From contig JACZVC010000019.1 of NCBI GenBank assembly GCA_022572885.1, positions 1 through 64,000 of the forward strand: a DNA stretch of 64,000 nucleotides. The letters run 5' to 3'. Numbering within the stretch: position 1 is the first letter of the stretch; every line of letters starts with the position of its first letter. This document shows positions 42,254 to 49,657 of this stretch, one piece after another. Source of the DNA: Pseudomonadota bacterium (GTDB lineage: Bacteria > Pseudomonadota > Gammaproteobacteria > Steroidobacterales > MnTg04). The notes below the pieces were generated by a model, which worked only from the letters and a program-made list of their open reading frames with translations, ran no database searches and was not told where the DNA came from. A program made the position numbers and the translations under genes.

Positions 42254-43549
42254 ATGCCGATCAGTAAACGCGAATTCCTGAAGATCAGCGGCCTGACCGC
42301 GGGTATCGCTGGCCTGTCCGCTGCGGGTCTGACTGCCTGCAGCAGTGCACCAGATGCCGATGATAGCGATGGGCGCGGTACAGGACTGGAATCCATAACC
42401 GGCGATGTCCGGCCGATTGGTGTCGGCGAAAGACTATCGAGGATCGCCAAGGCACAGATGCTGATGGTCGATGCGGGGATCGATGCAATCTTGCTTGAAC
42501 CGGGCTCCGCCATGCTTTATTTCAGTGGTGTCAACTGGCGGCGTAGCGAACGTCTGACCGCGGTGATCATTCCCAGGCGCGGGGAAATCGCGGTTGTCAC
42601 CCCCTATTTTGAGGAGCCGAGTGTGCGCGAGTCGATGGCTTTTGGCGATGATATCCGGACCTGGCACGAACACGAAAGCCCGTTCGCCCTCGTCGCGGGC
42701 ATACTCAAGGATCGGGGACTCAATCAAGGGGTGATCGGGCTCGAGGACACTGTGCGCTATTTTGTGGTCAAAGGGGTCAAAAAATCGGTGCGATCGTTCG
42801 CAATAACATCAGCGTTGCCGGTCACGCTGGGTTGTCGCATGTACAAATCTGATAATGAAATCGCGCTGATGAAAAAGGCCAGCGAGGTGACTTTGACGGC
42901 ATTTCGACATGTGTATTCGAGACTGGAGGCGGGGATGACGCCGACCGATGTCAACGCGATGATGTTTGATGCGCAGACGGCGTTGGGCGGGAATAACGTA
43001 AGGAACATGGCCTTGTTTGGCGAGGCCAGCGCTTATCCGCATGGCACGGACCAGCCGCAGGAAATCAAAGAAGGGCAGATCGTGCTGATGGATTGCGGTT
43101 GTACGGTAGAAGGTTATAAATCGGATATCTCACGCACTTTTGTATTTGGCAGGCCAACAAAACGACAAAGGGAAGTCTGGCAAACCGTTCGCAAGGGGCA
43201 GCAAATTGCGTTCGAAACCGCGACTTTGGGTACACCCGCCGGCGCGGTCGATGATGCCGTCCGGGCATACTATGAATCGCTCGGTTACGGCCCGGGTTAC
43301 CAGACGCCGGGTCTGAGTCATCGTACCGGTCACGGAATCGGCATGGATGGTCACGAAAGCGTCAACTTCGTGCACGGCGAAACCACGCCATTGATGTCCG
43401 GCATGTGTTTTTCCAATGAGCCGGGCATCTATATCTATGGCGAATTCGGTGTGCGCCTGGAGGACTGTCTGTACATGACTCTCCGGGGACCGGCATGGTT
43501 TACCGTGCCCCCGGACAGCCTCGATGATCCGATCGGCAGGATGGGGTAA
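42254..43549 (+). CDS. Exported M24-family Xaa-Pro-type peptidase
   Basis: A 431-residue pita-bread metallopeptidase. The N-terminus ISKREFLKISGLTAGIAGLSAAGLTACSS combines a Tat-like n-region (single Arg, KREFLK) with a lipobox. Metal ligands of the M24 family are all placed: Asp of VLMDCG, Asp of YKSDISRTF, His of SHRTGHGIGMD, Glu of FSNEPGIYIY and Glu of VRLEDC. It should cleave N-terminal Xaa-Pro bonds outside the cytoplasm. Confidence 0.88.
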   Translation: MPISKREFLKISGLTAGIAGLSAAGLTACSSAPDADDSDGRGTGLESITGDVRPIGVGERLSRIAKAQMLMVDAGIDAILLEPGSAMLYFSGVNWRRSERLTAVIIPRRGEIAVVTPYFEEPSVRESMAFGDDIRTWHEHESPFALVAGILKDRGLNQGVIGLEDTVRYFVVKGVKKSVRSFAITSALPVTLGCRMYKSDNEIALMKKASEVTLTAFRHVYSRLEAGMTPTDVNAMMFDAQTALGGNNVRNMALFGEASAYPHGTDQPQEIKEGQIVLMDCGCTVEGYKSDISRTFVFGRPTKRQREVWQTVRKGQQIAFETATLGTPAGAVDDAVRAYYESLGYGPGYQTPGLSHRTGHGIGMDGHESVNFVHGETTPLMSGMCFSNEPGIYIYGEFGVRLEDCLYMTLRGPAWFTVPPDSLDDPIGRMG

Positions 43550-43611
43550 AACACCAATCGGCGGTGACTGGCGAGACCCGGATTGTATTCAGTGAATACC
43601 CACCGGCATAG

Positions 43612-44097
43612 TCACGCCGCGCCTTTTTCCTGTTCCGGCGGTTCCTCGTTCCCAGCCAGTGGAAGGGGCTCACCCGTTTCCAGCAGCGATTTCAGACTGC
43701 AGATAATTGCGCTCCAGCCCTGGCTGACTTGCTCGTAGGTTTTGCTATCGGCGTCGAAGTCGTCGTGGACGATGCGCAGGCGGCACACGCCCGGCATTGC
43801 TTCGATTTCGAAAGTCACGCGCGAATGGGATTCAGCCGCCATATCCTCGTCATACAACGCTCTCCATGTGTACGACAGCAGCTTCGGTTTGTCTGCCGCG
43901 AGAATTTTGCCTTCGACGGCGGTACCTCCGTCATTGGCTCGTTTGAAAACAACCGGTGAACCCACCTCCCAATCGGAACTGATTTCCGTGTTGTGAAAAT
44001 AAAGGCGGGTAAATGCCGCGCTGGTCAGCCCCTCCCAAAGTTTTTCCGGTGTCGTGCGGATGAAGGTTTCATATATGTACTCGGGCTTGTTGCTCAT
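43612..44097 (-). CDS. AHSA1/SRPBCC-family protein
   Basis: A 161-residue START-like fold protein: YETFIRTTPEKLWEGLTSAAFTRLYF, YTWRALYDED and GWSAIICSLKSLLETG are typical of AHSA1 proteins encoded with ArsR regulators. It begins one base after the stop of the ArsR gene, so they share a transcript. Ligand unknown. Confidence 0.87.
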   Translation of the reverse strand: MSNKPEYIYETFIRTTPEKLWEGLTSAAFTRLYFHNTEISSDWEVGSPVVFKRANDGGTAVEGKILAADKPKLLSYTWRALYDEDMAAESHSRVTFEIEAMPGVCRLRIVHDDFDADSKTYEQVSQGWSAIICSLKSLLETGEPLPLAGNEEPPEQEKGAA

Positions 44098-44098
44098 C

Positions 44099-44404
44099 TT
44101 ATTTCTCCAGCTTTCGTTTCAGTGCGGATATGGCCGTCAATCGTCTGCGTGCGTATTTTTTCAGCCAGCGCTCGCTGATTTCATGTACCGGCGCAGGATT
44201 CAGGTAATGAAGTTTCTCCCGCCCGGACCAATGGATGACGATCAAGCCGGCGTCTTCAAGTATTTGCAGATGCCTGGAAACCGCCTGCCGGCTGAAGCTC
44301 GCAATCTCGCACAACTCATTCAATGTTTGGCCATCGTGTGCGAAAAGCTTATCCATAATTTCGCGGCGACTTTGGTTCGCCAGTGCTTTGAATATCTGAT
44401 CCAT
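44099..44404 (-). CDS. ArsR-family transcriptional regulator
   Basis: A 101-residue winged-helix repressor: FKALANQSRREIMDKLF, LNELCEIASFSRQAVSRHLQILEDAGLIV, EKLHYLNPAPVHEISERW. No metal-binding cysteine pair was seen, matching the non-metal ArsR group paired with AHSA1 proteins. ATG 44404 gives the family start; a longer frame to 44437 would cover the likely operator. Confidence 0.88.
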   Translation of the reverse strand: MDQIFKALANQSRREIMDKLFAHDGQTLNELCEIASFSRQAVSRHLQILEDAGLIVIHWSGREKLHYLNPAPVHEISERWLKKYARRRLTAISALKRKLEK

Positions 44405-44419
44405 CAGGGTCCATAATAG

Positions 44420-44435
44420 GCAACTAAAAGGTTGC
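44420..44435. promoter_or_regulatory. Candidate ArsR operator
   Basis: GCAAC (44420-44424) and GTTGC (44431-44435) form an inverted repeat with six bases between, 16 bases upstream of the ArsR ATG. Its location fits autorepression. Confidence 0.5.
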
Positions 44436-44568
44436 ATGTCAAGGCTTGGTCATTTGCCCGTGGGGACAGCCGATGGGCCCATAATGCTCGTGATACACTT
44501 TGGCTGGTTCTAGGACTGCAGCAGAGTAGGCCTGGCTTAATATCGCAGCCAGGTATAACGGTAAATAA

Positions 44569-46479
44569 ATGCCTGCCAGGAAGATTCGAAGGTCCGGTCT
44601 AAACATTGAAATCACCAGACGCGACTTCCTCGGTGGTGTGTTGATCGGCGCGGGCGCGGCCTTGCTGTCGGCGCCGGCACCGTTGTTCGCCGCCAGGAAC
44701 CGATCGCAGGGTGTATTCAGCGATCCGTGGACCGGTTATGGCGGTGTCGGGGACTATGCGCGTTCCAACGGCATCACGGCGTCGGTCAGACAGGCCGCGC
44801 ACTTGATCCGTGACGGCCATGGGCCGGCATTGGCGGGAACAGCCGCGGATACCGGCGAGATATTCGACATGGTCGTGATCGGCGGTGGCTTTGCCGGTCA
44901 CGCTGCGGCCTTTCAGTTCCACAAAAAATACGGTGCCGATGGCCGTTGCCTGATCCTCGACAACCACCCGATATTCGGCGGCGAGGCCAAACAGAATGAA
45001 TTCGATGTCGATGGTTACCGGCTATACGGACCGCAGGGTTCAAATGGTTTTATTTTACCCACTGGTCGTGACGGTCTGTCCGATGAGATATGGAAAACTA
45101 TCGGTATGCCTACCGAGTTTGAGTTCGCTCAACCGGCGTTCGGCAGTTCGGATGTAAAGGTTCCGCTGGACAGCTTCGAAACCATGTACTGGGCCGAACG
45201 CAGGTTCGATACCGGTTACTTTTTCAAAGACTCGGGCTGGGTGAAAAACCCGTGGCGCAACAAACTCAAAAATACGCCATGGCCGGAGATTTTCAGAAAG
45301 GACATGATTCGTGCGTATGAGGAGCGCAAAAAATATCATGAGGGCGATGGTTTCGATCGTTGGCTCGACAGCATGTCCTACAAGGACTTGCTGGAAAAAG
45401 AAATGGGCCTTGACCCGGGCGTTGCCAAATTTGTCGACCCGATCCTGGCGATCAGCAGCTATGGCCTGTCCAGCGATGTGATCTCCGCTTATGCCGCCTT
45501 TCTGCTGGCCATGCCGGGCACTACCGCCTATGGATCGTTCGATGTGCTCGATCAAACCCGGGAAGTCAGCCTCAGTTTCCCCGGGGGTAACGCGGGTTAT
45601 CTGCGGCACATCGTCAGGCACCTGATTCCCGATGTCATCGAAGGCGGCAGGTCATCCGAGGAGACTTTGAACAATGCCGTGAATTTTTCGGCTCTGGACC
45701 GGCCCGAAAACACGGTTAGTGAGCGCCTTGAAGCAACGGTGGTTGACGTTCGTCATGAAGGGCCCGTAGATAGCGCCGATTACGTCCGCGTTTGTTATTA
45801 CCAGGATGGTGAAGTTCGGAGTGTGCGCGCGAAGGCAGCTGTGTTATCTATCGGTGGCTGGGTCGCGCGTAACATCGTCAGCGATATGCCGGACGATATC
45901 GCCACGGCTTACGAAGATTTTCATCATGGCCCCGTGCTCGTGGTCAACGTGGCCTTAAGAAACTGGAAATTTCTTGACCGCCTTGGCATCTCCTCGGCGC
46001 GTTGGTTCGAAGGTTTTGGCACTTTCTGCTCGATACGCCGTCCGATGATCACCGGCAACAGCCAGCAACCTTTCGACCCGGCCAAACCCACGGTCATGAC
46101 CTTTTATGTTCCCTTTAATTACGCCGGCCACGGTATCAAGGAGCAGGGCGCATTAGCGCGCAATGAATTGTTGTCGAAGTCTTACTGCCAGTACGAAACC
46201 GAAATCCGGCAGCAAATGACCCGAATGTTTGGCTTGGCGGGCTTCGATGACCAGCGCGATATTGCCGGCATCATTCTCAATCGCTGGGGGCATGCTTTTG
46301 TTGCGCCGCAACCAGGGTTCTATTTCGGTAAAGACGGGAGGCCTGCACCGAAAGATGTTGTGAAGAAAGGCTTTGGCCGAATTCATTTCGGTCATTCGGA
46401 ACTGGGTGCGCGGATGAATTACCGCAATGCTATTTCGGAAGGTGGCAGGGCGGCGGACCAGGCGATGGCGGTATTATGA
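44569..46479 (+). CDS. Tat-exported FAD/NAD(P)-dependent oxidoreductase
   Basis: A 636-residue flavoprotein with a twin-arginine signal (ITRRDFLGGVLIGAGAALLSAPAPLFA, about 14-40) and an FAD-binding motif MVVIGGGFAGHAAAFQF near residue 103. It then has FGGEAKQNEFDVDGYRLYGPQGSNGF and a C-terminal HSELGARMNYRNAISEGGRAADQA. It is likely folded with cofactor before export to the periplasm. Substrate unknown; the family resembles exported amine-oxidase/protoporphyrinogen-oxidase-like enzymes. Confidence 0.82.
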   Translation: MPARKIRRSGLNIEITRRDFLGGVLIGAGAALLSAPAPLFAARNRSQGVFSDPWTGYGGVGDYARSNGITASVRQAAHLIRDGHGPALAGTAADTGEIFDMVVIGGGFAGHAAAFQFHKKYGADGRCLILDNHPIFGGEAKQNEFDVDGYRLYGPQGSNGFILPTGRDGLSDEIWKTIGMPTEFEFAQPAFGSSDVKVPLDSFETMYWAERRFDTGYFFKDSGWVKNPWRNKLKNTPWPEIFRKDMIRAYEERKKYHEGDGFDRWLDSMSYKDLLEKEMGLDPGVAKFVDPILAISSYGLSSDVISAYAAFLLAMPGTTAYGSFDVLDQTREVSLSFPGGNAGYLRHIVRHLIPDVIEGGRSSEETLNNAVNFSALDRPENTVSERLEATVVDVRHEGPVDSADYVRVCYYQDGEVRSVRAKAAVLSIGGWVARNIVSDMPDDIATAYEDFHHGPVLVVNVALRNWKFLDRLGISSARWFEGFGTFCSIRRPMITGNSQQPFDPAKPTVMTFYVPFNYAGHGIKEQGALARNELLSKSYCQYETEIRQQMTRMFGLAGFDDQRDIAGIILNRWGHAFVAPQPGFYFGKDGRPAPKDVVKKGFGRIHFGHSELGARMNYRNAISEGGRAADQAMAVL

Positions 46480-46495
46480 TACGCCGATAAAGCGT

Positions 46496-47029
46496 TTATT
46501 TTTCGACAGGTCTTTCGCTTTCGTACCAGACTTTGTCTTCGGAATACAGTTCATCTTCGCTTAGGCCGAGTTTCTTGAGGGTGCCGGCTTTCTCCGCGTG
46601 CTCCCGGACCAGCCGTTGGCAGACGTAGTCGAAGTAGGTGTCAGAACCATCGTATTCGTCGATGACTTCAGCGGTAGACCGGCGGTCGCGTTCATGTCTT
46701 TTTTCTTCGCCGCTCATCGACGGGATATTTGCCGCTCCCATTTCGGCGCCTCGCCGACGGCCACCGCGTCGGTCAGTGTGGTGTTCGTACCGGCAGTTAC
46801 AGGTTGCGACATCGCAGTCTTCCAGCGGCAGGGCCGGTGCCTCCTTCGATAGGAAACGAATGCCTTTCAGGGCTCTCGCGGTGACGCAGGAGCTGCGCGA
46901 CGATTTTATGGTCACGGAATGATATGGGCCGGCCGGCGCTCCCTGTTTCTTGCCTTCCTGGCGAGACTTATCCACCGTCTTGCCGCTGAGAACGGACTGG
47001 ATGATTCTGAAAACTCCGGTGCTACTCAT
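46496..47029 (-). CDS. Uncharacterised protein with cysteine/histidine cluster
   Basis: A 177-residue protein of no family recognised here. The middle carries PYHSVTIKSSRSSCVTARALKGIRFLSKEAPALPL and then CDVATCNCRYEHHTDRRGGRRR: three cysteines, two histidines and an Arg run that could bind zinc or nucleic acid. The C-terminus is acidic and helical (FDYVCQRLVREHAEKAGTLKKLGLSEDELYSEDKVWYE). No signal peptide. It converges on the Tat flavoprotein gene. Confidence 0.6.
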   Translation of the reverse strand: MSSTGVFRIIQSVLSGKTVDKSRQEGKKQGAPAGPYHSVTIKSSRSSCVTARALKGIRFLSKEAPALPLEDCDVATCNCRYEHHTDRRGGRRRGAEMGAANIPSMSGEEKRHERDRRSTAEVIDEYDGSDTYFDYVCQRLVREHAEKAGTLKKLGLSEDELYSEDKVWYESERPVEK

Positions 47030-47185
47030 AGAAAAACTCGATAGTGGATGCCGGGGCTATCCTACAAGACCTTCGACAACGGTCTTGGATGTATTTCACA
47101 CTTCCCGAACATTATGTAACAAAACCAGCCGACGAATAAAGTTGATTAGGGACAAATACCGGTTTTGATTGATTGTTTCGGACAC

Positions 47186-47213
47186 AAAAAAGCCCGCAAA
47201 AGCGGGCTTTTTT
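47186..47213. terminator. Bidirectional rho-independent terminator
   Basis: GCCCGC (47192-47197) pairs with GCGGGC (47202-47207) around AAAA, with six A before and six T after. It can end transcription of the barrel-protein gene on the minus strand, and rightward transcription as well. Confidence 0.85.
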
Positions 47214-47241
47214 GCGTCTTTCTGTCCTTCCTGAATTTCGA

Positions 47242-47898
47242 TCAGAAATTGAAGCTCAGGCCGATGGATACCACCGGATACGCTTTATAGTTGTCCAGCG
47301 CATTTTGCAGCTCCACCGTTTCCGCCGCGAGGTCGGCCTGGAAATTCGGGTCCATTGTAATCGGACCGCTGGCGGTCATGCCAACGACAGGTGTTCCTTG
47401 CCACAGCACGCCAAGGTCGAAATTCAAGCCGAGGGTATCGGCAATTCGAAAATCGGCGCCGACGCCCAGGTAAGGAGCGGTCTTTTCGAAGGTTACCGCT
47501 GCATTGAGCGTGCCAACCTCGGCCCCCGTATAGGTCATGCCACCGATATCATAAGTCGCACTCGACTGGCTGACCAGGTTGACCTCGTTCCCGTTGGAAA
47601 ATATTCCCGCGGTCAGCCGGAAGGGGCTCATCGGCGCCCGCAAGTTGGCGGTCGCGTAGAAAGTATTCAGGTCCAACTCGGTATCATAGTCGATGCCGGC
47701 TTCGGCGCTACTGGTGTCATAGGAATAGTTGTTCAGCCCGGCCCGAAAATCCAGTATCGGGGTCGGTCGCCAGGTCGCTTCGAACCCGATGCCCAACGTG
47801 CCGGCTTTCGCACCAAGCCATATGTTGTCGTCCGCTATGGCACTTTGTGTGCCCAGCAGGCCCAGCCCAATCAGGGCAAGCAATATCCGTATTTTCAC
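47242..47898 (-). CDS. Outer-membrane beta-barrel protein
   Basis: A 218-residue protein with a signal ending AIADD, alternating strand patterns (IWLGAKAGTLGIGFEATWRPTPILDFRAGLN, FYATANLRAPMS, YLGVGADFR) and a C-terminal Phe (VVSIGLSFNF), as required for Bam-dependent assembly. It probably is a small (about eight-strand) barrel; function unknown. GTG 47898 has GGAGG seven bases upstream. Confidence 0.8.
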   Translation of the reverse strand: MKIRILLALIGLGLLGTQSAIADDNIWLGAKAGTLGIGFEATWRPTPILDFRAGLNNYSYDTSSAEAGIDYDTELDLNTFYATANLRAPMSPFRLTAGIFSNGNEVNLVSQSSATYDIGGMTYTGAEVGTLNAAVTFEKTAPYLGVGADFRIADTLGLNFDLGVLWQGTPVVGMTASGPITMDPNFQADLAAETVELQNALDNYKAYPVVSIGLSFNF

Positions 47899-48075
47899 GC
47901 TCGTTCCTCCAGCGCCGCCATCAGGCTGTGCGCAATCGTCCATGACACGTGCAGCCTAGTCCGAGGTGTCGCGACAATATGTGAATCAGGTCACGGAAAT
48001 GTCTTCAGCGCAAAAAACGCCTGGATTTTGGGAATTCAGGCACCAAAACCGCAGCCAGGAACGCTGCCGGTTAGC

Positions 48076-48510
48076 CTAAAACGGGCATTCGATAACGGGC
48101 GTGAACAACTCCATGCGGCGTGAGACGCGGTCCTCCGCGGGTTCGTCGTCATACACGACAGGTTCGGCCTGACCGATATCCAGCGATGACAACCGCATAT
48201 TGAGCGTCGCGTATTTCTTCCCATCGCGGGTCAACACCGCACCCACATACACGCCGCACCGGCCGCAAAGCACGAAATCAGTGGTCTTCGTGCCAAAACG
48301 ATACAACGTCACAAGATCCGGATTGGCTGCCGTTATTTTCACCGTGCCATTTGGGTCTCTTGCGGTTGCGCCCCCATGAGCGGTGCAAAAACTGCACTGG
48401 CAATTACGAATGATTAACGATTCCGGCGTAAAGACGGTCCTGAATTGGTAGCTGATATTGCCGCAGTGGCAGGCGCCTTCGATGGTCGCGAGTTTTTGGT
48501 CCGTATTCAT
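48076..48510 (-). CDS. GFA-family zinc protein, second copy in window
   Basis: A 144-residue protein with GACHCGNISYQF, NCQCSFCTAHGG and LCGRCGVYVGA zinc motifs. It is not closely similar to the GFA protein at 34462-34875. ATG 48510 follows GGAGG. Confidence 0.85.
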   Translation of the reverse strand: MNTDQKLATIEGACHCGNISYQFRTVFTPESLIIRNCQCSFCTAHGGATARDPNGTVKITAANPDLVTLYRFGTKTTDFVLCGRCGVYVGAVLTRDGKKYATLNMRLSSLDIGQAEPVVYDDEPAEDRVSRRMELFTPVIECPF

Positions 48511-48659
48511 CGACCTCCAAATATAGCGTATGTGCCGAGGAAAGGCCTGCATGCGCCTGCCCGGGTTGCCTCGTTTTCTCGATTCTTGCGGTGCAGCTTG
48601 AACCGGCGAGGACCACGTTCTAGGGTATGTCCACCCATTCGATCCTGGGGAGAAAAACA

Positions 48660-49070
48660 ATGAATACGAAAAGGTTTTGGATGGCCTTTGTGGCTGCTTA
48701 CCTGGTTTATCATGCGCTTGGATTTCTGATACATGCCATCTGGCTTGATCCGATTTACCAGGACCTGGCGTCGGTCTTCAGGCCGAAAGAGCAAATGGAC
48801 CAGATGATGTGGATTATCTTCCTACCCAGCGCCGTCTTGACGTTGATGTTCTGTTATATCTTCACCCGTGGTTATGAGAATCGCGGGATCGGCGAGGGTG
48901 TTCGTTATGGCCTGTACATGGGGCTGTTTTTCATGGTCGTACAGGCCTATGACGCCTATGTTATTTATCCACTGCCGCATCACCTGGTATTCAAGTGGTT
49001 TGTTTCCGGAATAGTGGTGTTTGTCGCCATGGGCACAGTCGTTTCTTTGGTCTATAAGCGCGAAGCATAA
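48660..49070 (+). CDS. Small four-span membrane protein
   Basis: A 136-residue protein with four hydrophobic spans (about 7-24, 49-66, 80-100 and 108-130), a conserved-looking WLDPIYQDLASVFRP loop and a C-terminal KREA. Family not named; it resembles DUF1761-like proteins in size and layout only. GGGGAG lies six bases before the ATG; a strong terminator follows the stop. Confidence 0.75.
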   Translation: MNTKRFWMAFVAAYLVYHALGFLIHAIWLDPIYQDLASVFRPKEQMDQMMWIIFLPSAVLTLMFCYIFTRGYENRGIGEGVRYGLYMGLFFMVVQAYDAYVIYPLPHHLVFKWFVSGIVVFVAMGTVVSLVYKREA

Positions 49071-49080
49071 GGAAAATGGA

Positions 49081-49112
49081 GCCCGCCCGACACTCGGTCG
49101 GGCGGGCATTTT
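49081..49112 (+). terminator. Strong hairpin terminator
   Basis: GCCCGCCCGA (49081-49090) pairs with TCGGGCGGGC (49098-49107), followed by ATTTT. It begins ten bases after the stop of the four-span membrane protein. Confidence 0.8.
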
Positions 49113-49134
49113 CCGAGGGTATCCAGGCGAGGCA

Positions 49135-49608
49135 ATGGTGCTGTTTCTCAAAAACCTGGTTTTCACGATAGTCGCGCCGGGTACGGCCGCTTTCTTGATT
49201 CCATGGCTGATCGTTGGCGGCAAACGCACGGACCTTGGGTTCATGACCCTGGTATCGAGCTTGTTTTTTATCCTGGGTTCAGCGATCTATTTATGGTGTC
49301 TCTGGGATTTCGCGACCGTCGGCCGCGGTACACCTGCACCCATCGACGCTCCCAAAAAACTGGTCACCCGTGGCCTTTATCAGTATTCAAGGAACCCCAT
49401 GTATGTTGGCGTGCTCATCCTGATCCTGGCATGGGCGGCATCATTCAAGGCCATCATTTTGCTTGTCTATATGCTGATCGTCGGTCTGGCATTTCACAGC
49501 TTTGTGGTCCTCTATGAAGAACCCCATCTGCGAAAGCTGTTTGGCGAGTCCTATTTCAATTACTGTGCTCGCGTGCCGCGATGGTTGCCGCGCTTCAAGG
49601 CGAAATGA
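49135..49608 (+). CDS. Isoprenylcysteine/phospholipid methyltransferase-family membrane protein
   Basis: A 157-residue membrane protein with the C-terminal ICMT/PEMT signature: VTRGLYQYSRNPMYVGVLILILAWA, then EEPHLRKLFGESYFNYCARVPRWLP. Such enzymes methylate lipid or prenyl-cysteine groups using SAM; the bacterial substrate is unknown. ATG 49135 follows GCGAGG. Confidence 0.85.
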   Translation: MVLFLKNLVFTIVAPGTAAFLIPWLIVGGKRTDLGFMTLVSSLFFILGSAIYLWCLWDFATVGRGTPAPIDAPKKLVTRGLYQYSRNPMYVGVLILILAWAASFKAIILLVYMLIVGLAFHSFVVLYEEPHLRKLFGESYFNYCARVPRWLPRFKAK

Positions 49609-49657
49609 GCGGCTTTTCGCCTCGAATTCTGCACACTCAGCGCGATCATTAACAGGG

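Noticed and set aside
47173-48123. 316-codon plus-strand frame
   Set aside because: It lies opposite the barrel-protein and GFA genes and across a terminator; no signal or domain is visible.
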